DNA from: Vibrio ruber DSM 16370 | Lineage (GTDB): Bacteria; Pseudomonadota; Gammaproteobacteria; Enterobacterales; Vibrionaceae | Reading direction: 5' to 3' | Assembly: GCF_900163965.1 (NCBI RefSeq) | Contig: NZ_FULE01000037.1 | Coordinates: 1-64,000, forward strand | DNA length: 64,000 bases | Part shown: positions 7,469-17,449 of the stretch, piece after piece | Layout of the letters: each line of letters starts with the position of its first letter | How positions within the stretch are numbered: the stretch's first letter is position 1 | Notes under the pieces: generated by a model | Databases searched by the model: none | What the model saw: only the letters and a program-made list of their open reading frames with translations | Told to the model about the DNA's origin: nothing | Translations under genes and position numbers: made by a program

Positions 7469-8488
7469 ATGGGCTTATTTGAACGCTATTTATCAGTATG
7501 GGTGGGGATTGCCATTGTCGTTGGTATTCTCCTTGGCAGTGTTGTCCCTGATGCTTTCGCTGCTATTGCCAGTCTCGAGTATGCACACGTCAATCTGGTG
7601 ATTGCCGTACTCATCTGGCTGATGATTTATCCAATGATGGTGCAGATTGACTTTTCTTCATTGAAAGACGTGGGTAAAAAACCCAAAGGTCTCACTCTCA
7701 CACTTGTGATTAACTGGTTAATCAAGCCGTTTACCATGGCTTTCCTTGGCTGGTTATTCTTCAAGGGGCTGTTTGCAGACTGGGTTGATCCACAAACGGC
7801 AACCGAATATATCGCCGGCATGATCTTACTCGGTGTTGCGCCTTGTACCGCAATGGTGTTTGTCTGGAGTCAACTGACCAAAGGTGATGCAAACTACACG
7901 CTGGTGCAGGTTTCGATCAACGATATTGTTATGATCTTTGCCTTCGCACCGATTGCAGGGATGCTATTAGGCGTCACCGATATTACCGTGCCGTGGGATA
8001 CACTATTCCTGTCTGTCATTTTGTATGTGCTGATTCCACTGATTGCCGGTGCAGTGACCCGCCAAAAACTGGACAAGGCCGATGACCATTCACGATTGAA
8101 TCAGTTTTTAGCGACGATGAAGCCTTGGTCAATCATCGGCTTACTGGCAACGGTTGTTTTACTCTTTGGCTTTCAGTCGGAAACGATCATTGCGAAACCG
8201 CAAGCGATCGTGCTGATTGCCATTCCGCTGCTGATCCAGACTTACGGCATTTTTGCGATTGCTTATTTTCTGGCGAAACAGATGAAGTTACCCCATAACG
8301 TCGCCGCTCCCGCCTGCATGATCGGGACATCGAACTTCTTTGAACTGGCCGTTGCCGTCGCAATTTCGTTGTTTGGCCTGCATTCCGGCGCAGCGCTGGC
8401 CACGGTGGTCGGCGTGTTGGTGGAAGTTCCCGTGATGCTGTCGCTGGTGTGGTTTGCGAACCGTACACAGCATTGGTTCGGAGCGTAA
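7469..8488 (+). CDS. acr3: ACR3-family arsenite efflux permease
   Basis: 339 aa with about ten hydrophobic segments, an inner-membrane transporter of the ACR3/BASS superfamily. [15 protein letters not shown] contains the conserved membrane cysteine needed for arsenite transport, and [14 protein letters not shown] matches the conserved ninth-helix region. It expels As(OH)3 made by the two reductases in this operon, driven by proton-motive force. The start codon follows GAGGGGGAAAT. This is Acr3, not the unrelated E. coli ArsB. Confidence 0.93.
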   Translation: MGLFERYLSVWVGIAIVVGILLGSVVPDAFAAIASLEYAHVNLVIAVLIWLMIYPMMVQIDFSSLKDVGKKPKGLTLTLVINWLIKPFTMAFLGWLFFKGLFADWVDPQTATEYIAGMILLGVAPCTAMVFVWSQLTKGDANYTLVQVSINDIVMIFAFAPIAGMLLGVTDITVPWDTLFLSVILYVLIPLIAGAVTRQKLDKADDHSRLNQFLATMKPWSIIGLLATVVLLFGFQSETIIAKPQAIVLIAIPLLIQTYGIFAIAYFLAKQMKLPHNVAAPACMIGTSNFFELAVAVAISLFGLHSGAALATVVGVLVEVPVMLSLVWFANRTQHWFGA

Positions 8489-8490
8489 AC

Positions 8491-8625
8491 ATGTTTGCAG
8501 CAGTATTCACCCAATTATTCGCCCAATTCGCCGACTGGCTGACGGATTCAGTGCTCTCACTGTCATCTGAGTCGAAATTGGCTAATGCTGGATTATTCAA
8601 CCAAAGGGATAAGGTAAAGTTATGA
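8491..8625 (+). pseudogene. Probable 5-prime stub of an ArsP-type permease gene
   Basis: A 44-codon frame beginning MFAAVFTQLFAQFADWLTDS. The segment through VLSLSSESKLANA resembles the amphipathic start of predicted permeases of the ArsP (DUF318) group, which follow acr3 in many Vibrio ars operons. The similarity is from memory and unverified. Instead of continuing into membrane helices the frame ends at a TGA overlapping the next ATG. I read this as a deletion that removed the permease but kept its start, preserving translational coupling between acr3 and the last arsC. A genuine short protein is possible. Confidence 0.45.
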
Positions 8626-9059
8626 TTGTGATACATCACAACCCAGAATGCGGTACATCGAGAAATGTTTTGCAGATCATTCAGGATGCAGGATATACGC
8701 CGGTTATCGTCGAATATTTACAAGACGGATGGACACGAAATCAGCTTCTGGGGCTTTTTGCCGCGGCGAACATCACACCGCGGGAAGCACTGAGAACGAG
8801 TAAATCTCCTGCCAAAGAGCTGGGATTACTCGATGAAAATGTCACTGATGAAGCACTGATTACGGCAATGCTTGAGCACCCGGTGTTAGTCAACCGCCCC
8901 ATCGTCTGTTCGCCAAAAGGCGTCAAATTATGCCGGCCAAGTGAAGCGGTGCTGGATTTACTCGACAACTGGCCGGCGGGCCCGTACTTCAAGGAAGACG
9001 GGGAACAAATTTTGGACGAACAGGGGCGTTTGCTCTCTGAGCCTGAAGCACATCAATAA
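8622..9059 (+). CDS. arsC: Arsenate reductase, glutaredoxin-dependent type
   Basis: 145 aa, closely similar to plasmid R773/E. coli ArsC. HHNPECGTSRN holds catalytic Cys10, and Arg58, Arg92 (NRPIV) and Arg105 (CRPSE) line up with the arsenate-binding arginines. The C-terminus KEDGEQILDEQGRLL is also typical. It reduces arsenate with glutathione and glutaredoxin. Its ATG overlaps the TGA of the preceding stub (ATGA), giving translational coupling. The operon therefore carries two arsenate reductases of independent origin. It ends 18 bases from the convergent galK stop with no clear terminator between. Confidence 0.92.
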   Translation: MIVIHHNPECGTSRNVLQIIQDAGYTPVIVEYLQDGWTRNQLLGLFAAANITPREALRTSKSPAKELGLLDENVTDEALITAMLEHPVLVNRPIVCSPKGVKLCRPSEAVLDLLDNWPAGPYFKEDGEQILDEQGRLLSEPEAHQ

Positions 9060-9077
9060 ACGAAGCGGGATGCAGCG

Positions 9078-10259
9078 TCAACGCGGTGTGACATCATCAA
9101 CATCGCTTACCACGACACCCGCACCCGCTTTCGCCTGACACACATAAATCGAGGCTCTGAGGCCGGTTTCTGGTTCATATCGGGCTTCGACCGCTGCTGT
9201 GACGGATTCAACCAATGTTGAAGGTATCAGCGCAACGACACAGCCACCAAAACCACCGCCGGTCATGCGCACGCCGCCTTCATCACCGATCACGGCTTTC
9301 ACCATCTCAACTAACAGGTCGATTTCTTGCACGGTGATTTCAAAATCATCACGCATCGATACATGGGATTCCGCCATTAATCTGCCCATCCACCGCATAT
9401 CACTGGCGCGCAGCGCTTCTGCCGCTTCAAGCGTCCGGGCATTTTCGGTGATAACATGCCGGGCACGTTTTGCAACGATTGGGTCCAGTTCTGCACGTCT
9501 TTGATTGAATTGCTCGATACTGACATCACGCAGCGCTTTGACACCAAACACTTGCGCGGCTGCTTCACACTGCTGACGACGGGTATTGTATTCACTGTCG
9601 ACTAAGCCGCGTTTTTTATTGGAGTTAATGATCAGTACAGCTACATTTTCCGGCATCGATACCGCCTCTGTTTCCAGACTACGGCAGTCCAATAGCATGG
9701 CGTGGTTTTCACGCCCTTGCGCGGAAATCATTTGGTCCATGATGCCGCAGTTGCAACCGACAAACTCGTTCTCCGCCTGCTGACCATTTAATGCAATTTC
9801 AGCCTGACTGATATCCAGACTGAACAGCGCTTTAAACGTTTGTCCGATCACCACTTCAAGTGCTGCGGACGAACTTAAACCCGCGCCTTGCGGGACATTA
9901 CCGCTGACAGCCATATCCACACCACCGAGCAGATAACCCCGGGCAAGCAAGCACTTCACCACGCCCCGAATATAGTTCGCCCACATTTTGTCTGGTTGAA
10001 AAATGATTTCCTGACTGATGTCGAACTCATCCACTGCATTGTCATAATCAACGGAGACGACACGCACCAGATTGTCATCACGCTTTGCAGCAGCGACCAC
10101 GGTTTGATAGTTAATCGCACACGGCAGAACAAAACCGTCATTATAATCCGTGTGTTCACCAATTAAGTTCACCCGGCCAGGGGCTTGAATCGTATGGCTG
10201 GGTACATAGCCCAACACCTGTTCAAAATACTTTTTCACATTTTGGATGCAATCAGACAT
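9078..10259 (-). CDS. galK: Galactokinase
   Basis: 393 aa, a full-length GHMP-family galactokinase. The galactose-binding signature [16 protein letters not shown] is at 27-42, the ATP loop [16 protein letters not shown] at about 120-135, and MTGGGFGGC near the C-terminus completes the three GHMP motifs. It phosphorylates alpha-D-galactose with ATP to galactose-1-phosphate in the cytoplasm. It is the last gene of the minus-strand galE-galT-galK run and takes galactose released by the upstream galactan pathway. Confidence 0.96.
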   Translation of the reverse strand: MSDCIQNVKKYFEQVLGYVPSHTIQAPGRVNLIGEHTDYNDGFVLPCAINYQTVVAAAKRDDNLVRVVSVDYDNAVDEFDISQEIIFQPDKMWANYIRGVVKCLLARGYLLGGVDMAVSGNVPQGAGLSSSAALEVVIGQTFKALFSLDISQAEIALNGQQAENEFVGCNCGIMDQMISAQGRENHAMLLDCRSLETEAVSMPENVAVLIINSNKKRGLVDSEYNTRRQQCEAAAQVFGVKALRDVSIEQFNQRRAELDPIVAKRARHVITENARTLEAAEALRASDMRWMGRLMAESHVSMRDDFEITVQEIDLLVEMVKAVIGDEGGVRMTGGGFGGCVVALIPSTLVESVTAAVEARYEPETGLRASIYVCQAKAGAGVVVSDVDDVTPR

Positions 10260-10319
10260 AAGGTCGCTCTCTTAAACATGTAAATTGATCGGAATAACGC
10301 GTGCTTTAATGCATATTTT

Positions 10320-11381
10320 TTATGATGCGCATTCCTTGTAATGCACATCGCTCAGCTCACGCAGGCGCCGGGCTGCTTGTTCTGCGGTGAGATCGCGTTG
10401 TGCTTCGGCCAGCATTTCGTAACCCACCATAAATTTACGCACCGTCGCACTGCGTAGCAGTGGCGGATAGAACACCGCATGTAATTGCCAGTGTTCGGTG
10501 CTCTCCTCTGCTTCGGTAAAGAAAGGCGCATAATGCCACCCCATGCTGTACGGGAAGGAACATTGAAACAGGTTGTCGTAACGGCTGGTCAGTTTTTTGA
10601 TCGCCACGGCGAGATCGTCGCGTTGCGCCTCACTCAGCTCACTCATACGGCGAATATGTGTTTTCGGCAGCAGCATGGTTTCAAACGGCCATGCCGCCCA
10701 ATAAGGTACCAAAGCAAGCCAGTGTTCTGTTTCAACCACAATCCGTGAACCGTCTTTCAGTTCAGCTTGCACATAGTCCACCAATAACGGACTGCCATGC
10801 GTTTGATAATAGGCTCTCTGGTGATGATCTTTTCGCTCAATTTCGTTCGGTAAGAAGCTGTTCGCCCAAATCTGGCCGTGCGGATGCGGTTGCGAGCAGC
10901 CCATACTCTCACCTTTATTCTCAAAGACTTGAACCCAAACGTAATCTTTACCTAACGCTTCGATCTGAGCATTCCATGTGTCAATCACATTGCGGATTTG
11001 GCTCAAGGACAACTCCGGCAAGGTTTTACTGTGATCAGGAGAAAAACAGATCACGCGACTCAAGCCGCGAACGCCTTGGGTTTGAAACAGCGGATGAGCA
11101 GATGCCGGTGCGTCGGGAGAATCGACCATCAGCGCAGCAAAATCATTATTGAACACATATGTGCCTTGGTAATCCGGGTTAACATCGCCAGAGACACGCT
11201 TGTTGGTCGGACAAAGGAAACACGTCTCAGCGTAGCTTGGTAATTCATCAATTGCGGGTTGCTCATCTGCGCCACTCCAGGGACGTTTGGCGCGATGGGG
11301 TGAAACTAAAATCCATTGCCCCGAGAGTGGGTTGTAACGACGGTGTGGATGATCCACAGGGTTAAATTCAATGTTCGGCAT
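10320..11381 (-). CDS. galT: Galactose-1-phosphate uridylyltransferase
   Basis: 353 aa. The HIT-superfamily active site [11 protein letters not shown] places the uridylylated nucleophile at His166, the same number as E. coli GalT. CFLCP (Cys54, Cys57) provides zinc ligands. It transfers UMP from UDP-glucose to galactose-1-phosphate, giving UDP-galactose and glucose-1-phosphate. It lies 60 nt upstream of galK and 151 nt downstream of galE, all on one strand, so a shared transcript is likely. Confidence 0.96.
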   Translation of the reverse strand: MPNIEFNPVDHPHRRYNPLSGQWILVSPHRAKRPWSGADEQPAIDELPSYAETCFLCPTNKRVSGDVNPDYQGTYVFNNDFAALMVDSPDAPASAHPLFQTQGVRGLSRVICFSPDHSKTLPELSLSQIRNVIDTWNAQIEALGKDYVWVQVFENKGESMGCSQPHPHGQIWANSFLPNEIERKDHHQRAYYQTHGSPLLVDYVQAELKDGSRIVVETEHWLALVPYWAAWPFETMLLPKTHIRRMSELSEAQRDDLAVAIKKLTSRYDNLFQCSFPYSMGWHYAPFFTEAEESTEHWQLHAVFYPPLLRSATVRKFMVGYEMLAEAQRDLTAEQAARRLRELSDVHYKECAS

Positions 11382-11532
11382 CTGACTGACTCAACTGTTA
11401 AAGTTTTTCTTTGCATTCCCCCTGTTAAATTGGGGGGCAGCAGACAACAAGGTGATAAGGCAACACGCTTTCCCCTTGCCATGCACATCAAGATTAAATG
11501 TCGCTGGCATGAGAAAAATACTGTGTTTTCAC
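11382..11532 (-). other. galE-galT spacer with stem-loop
   Basis: A 151-nt spacer. TCCCCC and GGGGGG arms around 11417-11437 form a GC-rich stem without a clear T-run on the transcribed strand. It may moderate read-through or stabilise the mRNA between galE and galT. Confidence 0.35.
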
Positions 11533-12552
11533 TTACTCCGGGGAATAACCTTGTGGGTTATTGATTTGCCAGTTCCAGGTATCGGCGGTCATCTCTTCGA
11601 TGCTGCGTGTCGCTTTCCAGCCAAGGTCACGTTCCGCTTTTTCGGTGCTTGCCCAGCATTCAGCGATATCGCCCGGACGACGCGGACACAGCTCATAAAG
11701 CACCGGATGACCACTCGCCTGACTGAATGCTTCAACCATTTCAAGCACGCTCGATCCTTTGCCGGTTCCGAGGTTATAGATATGTAATCCGGACTTTTCC
11801 CCCACGGCTTTGAGCGCAGCAATATGGCCGTCGGCTAAATCCATGACATGAATATAGTCGCGCACGCCTGTGCCGTCCGGGGTCGGATAATCGTGACCGA
11901 ATACCGATAGTTTCTCCCGGCGGCCTATCGCGACCTGAGCAATAAACGGCATCAGGTTATTGGGAATCCCTTGTGGGTCTTCTCCCATCGTGCCGGACGG
12001 ATGCGCCCCGACCGGATTAAAGTAACGCAGTAAAGTGATACTCCAACTCCCTTCGGCAGCGAATAGGTCGCTCAGACACTGCTCCACCATGTATTTACTG
12101 CGCCCGTAAGGATTCGTGGTGCCACCGGTTGGGGATGCTTCCGTGATGGGTACGATCTCAGGATCACCGTACACGGTAGCCGAAGAGCTGAACACCAAAC
12201 TTTTCACGCCAGCTTTACGCATACAACGCGCCAGCACTAATGAGCCATTGACGTTGTTGTCATAGTATTCCAAGGGTTTTGCAACGGACTCACCGACTGC
12301 CTTGAGACCGGCAAAATGAATCACGGCTTGAATATCGTGGTTGGCGAAGACCGAATCTAAAAAGGCTTCATCGCGAACATCCCCCTGGTAAAACAGCGGG
12401 GGTTTGCCCGTGAGCGCTTCAATTCTGTTTAACACTGCTATTTTGGCGTTACACAAATTATCGACGATGATTGGTGTCATCCTCGCTTCAATCAGTCGGA
12501 CACACGTGTGACTACCGATATATCCCATTCCGCCAGTAACCAGAACGTTCAT
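11533..12552 (-). CDS. galE: UDP-glucose 4-epimerase
   Basis: 339 aa, an extended short-chain dehydrogenase. The NAD-binding loop is GGMGYIGSH (7-15), the catalytic Ser lies in FSSSATVYGD (about 121-130), and the YxxxK pair is Tyr149/Lys153 as in E. coli GalE. It interconverts UDP-galactose and UDP-glucose using tightly bound NAD+. This closes the Leloir pathway and supplies UDP-galactose for surface polysaccharide. It is the first of the three gal genes, downstream of the galactan porin gene. Confidence 0.96.
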   Translation of the reverse strand: MNVLVTGGMGYIGSHTCVRLIEARMTPIIVDNLCNAKIAVLNRIEALTGKPPLFYQGDVRDEAFLDSVFANHDIQAVIHFAGLKAVGESVAKPLEYYDNNVNGSLVLARCMRKAGVKSLVFSSSATVYGDPEIVPITEASPTGGTTNPYGRSKYMVEQCLSDLFAAEGSWSITLLRYFNPVGAHPSGTMGEDPQGIPNNLMPFIAQVAIGRREKLSVFGHDYPTPDGTGVRDYIHVMDLADGHIAALKAVGEKSGLHIYNLGTGKGSSVLEMVEAFSQASGHPVLYELCPRRPGDIAECWASTEKAERDLGWKATRSIEEMTADTWNWQINNPQGYSPE

Positions 12553-12658
12553 TGTTGATTCTCCTTACCTCATATCTGATGATTCAGTTGCGTCGTAAGA
12601 CGCTGCCCCCCCTGACTCATCTCAAAAACATATGACAAAAATACCGATAAACATGCTA

Positions 12659-12686
12659 TAGGCCAGAATGAAATCACACTGGCCTA
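12659..12686 (-). terminator. Stem-loop between ganL and galE
   Basis: TAGGCCAG and CTGGCCTA close a 12-nt loop just after the ganL stop. No long T-run follows on the minus strand, so it may be a weak terminator or an mRNA-stabilising stem separating abundant porin message from the gal genes. Confidence 0.45.
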
Positions 12687-12716
12687 ACAATAGGATTAAG
12701 TCACAATATCAATCAA

Positions 12717-13979
12717 TTACCACCAAGCTTCGATTTGCACACCGTAGTTAAACGTGTTGTTGCGCTTGTTGTTATCGAAAGCGTTCCCCTCATTGTCTTT
12801 CAGATAAGTCACAAAGAAGCGGATTTCCGGGCGAGCAAAGAAAGATTCACCGGCAGAAATTGCATGGGCAAGGGTGAATTTGGTGCCGCCGGACTGTACT
12901 TCAGCGCCTGAATCTTTGGTTTTGTCTTGGTCAAAGTAGCCGACCTCTAACATGGTTTTGTTGTACGGTGACCAGATATAAGTCGGGCGGGCAACAAATG
13001 AGATCATGGTTTCCTTATCGAGCCCGTCGCCATGATCTTTGGCATTGCCGTAAGTGAAAACATGATTGATCACGACATTTTCACTTAAGTTCAAATCACC
13101 GGTACTGATCAAGCGAAAGCCTTTGGCCTGACTGACATCACCACTCCAGATGTCATACCATCCCCCGCCTTGCGAGATCGCATTTTGTGCCAGCCCTTTG
13201 TCCATATACTGAAAAACAAATTTGTTATAACCCAATGAAAATTTCTGGCTCAGCTCTGCGGTTAACATCAGACCGTTATCGAAATTTTTAGCCAAATCCT
13301 CTTGTTGGTCGGTTGGATTGACGATTGCGTAGTCAACCCCGAACTCTGTCCACGCGCCTTCCCACGGGCTGAACCCCGCGTAACGCAAGTCTAAGAAATA
13401 AGTATTGAGATCACCGTGGCTGGTCTTCTTACCGCCTCCGTCCCACGTTGCCAGCTCATTGTCGGCCCGGATGACCGCGGCTGACACTGCACCGGTATCT
13501 AACTTGATATTTTCGATCCCCGCACCGTAACCGGATACATTCCAGTATTTGGTATCAATAATGTGAATATCATGGCGTTGATAAAAACGTTTACCGGCCC
13601 AGATCACCGCATCCGGTAAAGACGGAATATAGCCCTTCGCCTGAATATTTAACTGTTTAATCCCAAAGTTGGCGCTGTCATCTTTACTATTTTCCGATTC
13701 AAGATTCCCGTCGGATGACATTTCAATCATGCTTTGAAAATACATCGAACGACCGTCTGCATTAAATAATTCCTGACCTAAACCAATTTCGGAATATGTG
13801 TCAAACTCATTGCCCAAACGGCCTAATTTAGTTTTGTTAAACTCATCGCCGCCTTTGGTGCCGCCCCCGTCAGAACTGGCGCCCAAACCAGCCCGGACAT
13901 AACCATTAAAATCGACCGCAAAAGCTTGAGTGGCAGATAAAGCGCCTAAAATAGCGACTGTCAATATTGCTTTTTTCAT
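12717..13979 (-). CDS. ganL: LamB/maltoporin-type outer-membrane porin for galacto-oligosaccharides
   Basis: 420 aa from ATG 13979 (AAAGGAA about 6 nt upstream); an earlier ATG at 13985 abuts that site. A Sec signal peptide ends ATQAFA before VDFNGYVRAG, the normal start of mature LamB-family porins, and the protein ends FNYGVQIEAWW with a terminal aromatic typical of beta-barrels. It forms an 18-strand sugar channel in trimers. Its place after the galactan enzymes and transporter suggests the GanL role described in Dickeya (Erwinia) chrysanthemi: uptake of beta-1,4-galactan fragments. Substrate is inferred from neighbours. Confidence 0.85.
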   Translation of the reverse strand: MKKAILTVAILGALSATQAFAVDFNGYVRAGLGASSDGGGTKGGDEFNKTKLGRLGNEFDTYSEIGLGQELFNADGRSMYFQSMIEMSSDGNLESENSKDDSANFGIKQLNIQAKGYIPSLPDAVIWAGKRFYQRHDIHIIDTKYWNVSGYGAGIENIKLDTGAVSAAVIRADNELATWDGGGKKTSHGDLNTYFLDLRYAGFSPWEGAWTEFGVDYAIVNPTDQQEDLAKNFDNGLMLTAELSQKFSLGYNKFVFQYMDKGLAQNAISQGGGWYDIWSGDVSQAKGFRLISTGDLNLSENVVINHVFTYGNAKDHGDGLDKETMISFVARPTYIWSPYNKTMLEVGYFDQDKTKDSGAEVQSGGTKFTLAHAISAGESFFARPEIRFFVTYLKDNEGNAFDNNKRNNTFNYGVQIEAWW

Positions 13980-14100
13980 CTTCATTTCCTTTTGTATTAT
14001 TTTGCGTTATTGGCCGGGTAAATATCGCCATTGCATAAATTCAGGCAACACTGACCCGTGAGATGAATGTCATCTCATTTTTTAAATGTTGAAATTCATG

Positions 14101-14123
14101 ACCGCCTGAATGATTCAGGCGGT
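14101..14123 (-). other. Perfect stem-loop between ganB and ganL
   Basis: ACCGCCTGAAT pairs with ATTCAGGCGGT in the ganB-ganL spacer. There is no T-run on the transcribed strand, so RNA stabilisation or processing between enzyme and porin messages is more likely than full termination. Confidence 0.5.
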
Positions 14124-14134
14124 ATGGTTAATTG

Positions 14135-16201
14135 TTATTTTTTATTCATGATGACGATAACTTGATAAGGTTGAATGATCATATCCTCCTGAACTTCACA
14201 GCCGGTATTAACATCAATCCATTGCCCACAGGGACGTTTCAGCGCTTGCGACTCATTCATAAAATTCATGATAAACAAGTAGCGGGACTGTTGATCTTCA
14301 CGCGTGGTTACGGACACACCATAAGGCACATTCTCCATCGGTTGGCGAAGACCGTGTAAATCCGCCAGCGCGGAATAAAATAACGTATTGAATGCTGTCT
14401 CGGTGCGTGCCGCGATGTAGTAAGCACACCCTTTACCGATTTGGTTTTTGGTGATCACCGGACAACCGGCAAAAAGATCCTCGCGGTAATAAGCCAGCGC
14501 TTGTGCCGTTTCCAAATGAATATGCTCCATTAAGTGCTTGGCTTTGAATTCACCACTCAAACTAAAGTCAGTCTGCTCCGCCATTGTGAACGCGACACGT
14601 TCATGGTCATAGAGTGAGTCAATCTCTTCAGCCCAGATCCCCAGAGTGCGACGCAGCGGGCTCCCTTCTCCACCGGGGAAACCGCCCAGAAAGCACAGAT
14701 CATGCTCATCAACAATGCCACTCCAATACGTTGCGACCAGTGTGCCGCCCTGCTCAACGAACGCTTCCAGCCGCTGTGCGACACCCGGTTTAATCAGGTA
14801 CAGCATCGGCGCGACAACGACCTTGTAAGGTGCAAAGTCACAGAGCTGCTCGATAATGTCACAGCTAATGCCTTGCTGCCAAAAACCGCGGTAATGATCG
14901 CACACGGTTTGTTCATAGTGCATCCCTTCATTACGAGGGCCTGAAGCATCATCGATAGCCCAACGGTTTTCCCAGTCAAAAATGATCGCGACTTCGGCCT
15001 GAGTCCCCGTACCCGCCACAGCATTAATCTGTTGCAGATACTCGCCGACAGCGGTCACTTCCCGTCCGGTACGCGTATTCGCATGACCAACATGATCAAT
15101 CACCGCACCATGAAACTTCTCCACCGAACCGCGGCTTTTGCGCCACTGGAAGTACTGCACAGAATCAGAACCGTGTGCTACCGCTTGTAAGGAAGACAGC
15201 AGATGCACCCCGTCTTTTTTAAGCTTGGTGATCGGCTGCCAGTTGGTTTGACTGGGGGTTGATTCCATCAGCAAAAACGGCTGATTTTTCAGCGTGCGCA
15301 TTAAATCGTGATACATCCCGGTATAACACGCGAGCGCCGCTTCATCGCTGTCCCGGTGCCACAGCGGATAACTGTCCCAAGACACCACATCAATAGATTT
15401 TGCCAACTCCCAATAGTTGTAGTCGTAGAAATACTCCATCAGGTTTGCCGTGGTCGGCAGATCGGGATTGATCGATTTCAGTGGTGCAATCTCATGTGCA
15501 CAGAAGTTCGCGACCCGATCAGTACAGAAACGTTTCCAATCCAGCTTCAGCGCGTGGATGGAGTTCTCCCCGATCGGAGATGGTGATTCAATTTGTTCCC
15601 AACGGGTATAGGTGTGGCTCCAGAAAGTGCTCCACCACAACTTATTCAGATTATCCAGACAACCGTATTTGTTTTTCAGCCACTCACGAAATTCGGTCTG
15701 GCAGTAATGACAGTGACAATCGCCACCATATTCATTGGAGACATGCCAGCCGATCACCGCCGGGTGCTGACTGTAACGTTCTGCCAGTTTGGTGTTGATG
15801 ATGGTCACCTTCTCACGGTAGTTCGGTGAGCTGTAACAATGATTATGCCGTTCACCGTGCAGTTGTTTCACCCGCGCGCTGTTAACTCGCAGCACATCCG
15901 GATATTGCTCAGACAACCACGCCGGACGTGCCCCGCTGGGGGTCGCCAGAAAGACAGAAATACCGTTTGCTGCCAGATTATCAAGGACGTGATCCAGCCA
16001 TTCAAACTGAAACTGACCTTCCACCGGCTCAAGGGTTGACCAGCTGAATATCCCGACAGACATCACGTTACATTGCGTCTGTTTCATCAGTTCAATATCT
16101 TTGGCAAGAATATCCGGCCGATCTAACCACTGTTCAGGGTTGTAATCTGCGCCGTGAAGTAAGCCTTTTATCTTGGGAATAATATGTTTTTTATGATTCA
16201 T
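14135..16201 (-). CDS. ganB: GH42 beta-galactosidase (GanB type)
   Basis: 688 aa, standard for glycoside hydrolase family 42. The acid/base Glu157 sits in HVSNEYGG and the nucleophile Glu313 in LLMESTPS. Cys122, Cys162, Cys164 and Cys167 reproduce the zinc cluster seen in many GH42 enzymes. There is no signal peptide, so it acts in the cytoplasm, releasing galactose from imported beta-1,4-galacto-oligosaccharides. Its ATG overlaps the TAA of the upstream endo-galactanase gene, indicating tight translational coupling. Released galactose would enter galK-galT-galE downstream. Confidence 0.93.
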   Translation of the reverse strand: MNHKKHIIPKIKGLLHGADYNPEQWLDRPDILAKDIELMKQTQCNVMSVGIFSWSTLEPVEGQFQFEWLDHVLDNLAANGISVFLATPSGARPAWLSEQYPDVLRVNSARVKQLHGERHNHCYSSPNYREKVTIINTKLAERYSQHPAVIGWHVSNEYGGDCHCHYCQTEFREWLKNKYGCLDNLNKLWWSTFWSHTYTRWEQIESPSPIGENSIHALKLDWKRFCTDRVANFCAHEIAPLKSINPDLPTTANLMEYFYDYNYWELAKSIDVVSWDSYPLWHRDSDEAALACYTGMYHDLMRTLKNQPFLLMESTPSQTNWQPITKLKKDGVHLLSSLQAVAHGSDSVQYFQWRKSRGSVEKFHGAVIDHVGHANTRTGREVTAVGEYLQQINAVAGTGTQAEVAIIFDWENRWAIDDASGPRNEGMHYEQTVCDHYRGFWQQGISCDIIEQLCDFAPYKVVVAPMLYLIKPGVAQRLEAFVEQGGTLVATYWSGIVDEHDLCFLGGFPGGEGSPLRRTLGIWAEEIDSLYDHERVAFTMAEQTDFSLSGEFKAKHLMEHIHLETAQALAYYREDLFAGCPVITKNQIGKGCAYYIAARTETAFNTLFYSALADLHGLRQPMENVPYGVSVTTREDQQSRYLFIMNFMNESQALKRPCGQWIDVNTGCEVQEDMIIQPYQVIVIMNKK

Positions 16202-17433
16202 TATTGACCTTTAAATACTTTCAATGACGGTAAAGCGTTACCTTCAAAATCAAACAGTGCTTGGTTTTCCCATGAATTGCCCATGGCCCCTTTATCGCTG
16301 CTATAATCCATCCCGGCTTTCGTTGACCAAGTCGCCCCCTTAATCGGTAACCATGCCGGCTCCCAGTAATAGATTCCTAAGCCTTGTTGATCAGGCAGTT
16401 GATTCAGCAGCGTCATGATGTCCGCCAGATATTGCGCCTGACCGGTAACTGAAACGCTGTACCCTTCAATCGGGCCGGTCTCGGAATAACTGTTGCTGAG
16501 TGAGTCACCATTCTCAGAGGTAAAAGGGAAAGCCGTTTCCACCAAGATGACTGGTTTGTGATAACGACGGATCACATCATTCATATTGGCTTTGACTTTA
16601 GCGATTGAGCCATGCCACCACGGGTAGTAAGACATGCCAATCACATCAAAATCGACACCACGTTTGGTGATTTCATCAAACCACCAGCGGAACAGGCCGT
16701 TGTCGCCTGCTTCAGCAAGGTGCAGCATAATTTTGGTCTTTTTACCGCTGTCATTGTCATGCACCGCCTGAATACCGGCTTTTAAGAGGCGTGACAGGCG
16801 GTCGAACTCCTTGCCATCTTGCCCCCAGCTTTTTCCGTCCGGCCACAGCATTCCACTGTTCAGTTCGTTCCCGACCTGAACCATATCCGGAACAACCCCT
16901 TCATCCTGGAGTGATTTCATCACGTGTGCGGTGTAGTCGTAGACTTTCTGAGTGAGGTTCTCAAATGTCAGTTGCTGCCACGCTTTTGGTTTTTGTTGTT
17001 TCTTCGGATCAGCCCAAAAGTCGCTGTAATGGATATCCAACAGGAATGACATGCCATTCTGTTGTGCTCGCTGACCAAGCTCAATCGCCCGCGCTAATGT
17101 ACTATTACCACCACCAAACGCTTCACCACTGGCCGACATCGGATCGACCCACAAACGGGCCCGGATAGAATTGACCCCATTGTCTTTTAATATTTTGACC
17201 AGATCTTTTTCATGACCATTTTGGTAATATTTGCCGCCTCGTTTTTCTATTTCAGGCAACATGGAAATATCCATCCCACGGATAAAATCGGTTCTGAGTT
17301 GTGGCGCGGAGATAACCACCTCATCCGGGTCACTATTTATATCTGCACCACGATGATTCGATGAATGGACGGACTGACAGCCAGCCAAAGCCACTGCCGC
17401 ACTCATTAGTGCAACCTTAAATTTTCGCGTCAT
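16201..17433 (-). CDS. ganA: GH53 endo-beta-1,4-galactanase, lipoprotein
   Basis: 410 aa. The N-terminus is a lipoprotein signal with lipobox VALAGC (Cys19), so the enzyme is tethered to a membrane, most likely facing the periplasm. The GH53 catalytic pair is Glu190 in QVGNELNSG and Glu299 in ILVETAF, and RGMDISMLPEIE is the usual start of the GH53 barrel. It cuts beta-1,4-galactan side chains of pectin into short oligosaccharides for the adjacent ABC transporter. A second secreted GH53 enzyme at 23623 differs in sequence and targeting. Confidence 0.93.
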   Translation of the reverse strand: MTRKFKVALMSAAVALAGCQSVHSSNHRGADINSDPDEVVISAPQLRTDFIRGMDISMLPEIEKRGGKYYQNGHEKDLVKILKDNGVNSIRARLWVDPMSASGEAFGGGNSTLARAIELGQRAQQNGMSFLLDIHYSDFWADPKKQQKPKAWQQLTFENLTQKVYDYTAHVMKSLQDEGVVPDMVQVGNELNSGMLWPDGKSWGQDGKEFDRLSRLLKAGIQAVHDNDSGKKTKIMLHLAEAGDNGLFRWWFDEITKRGVDFDVIGMSYYPWWHGSIAKVKANMNDVIRRYHKPVILVETAFPFTSENGDSLSNSYSETGPIEGYSVSVTGQAQYLADIMTLLNQLPDQQGLGIYYWEPAWLPIKGATWSTKAGMDYSSDKGAMGNSWENQALFDFEGNALPSLKVFKGQ

Positions 17434-17449
17434 ATCTTTCTCTCTCGTA

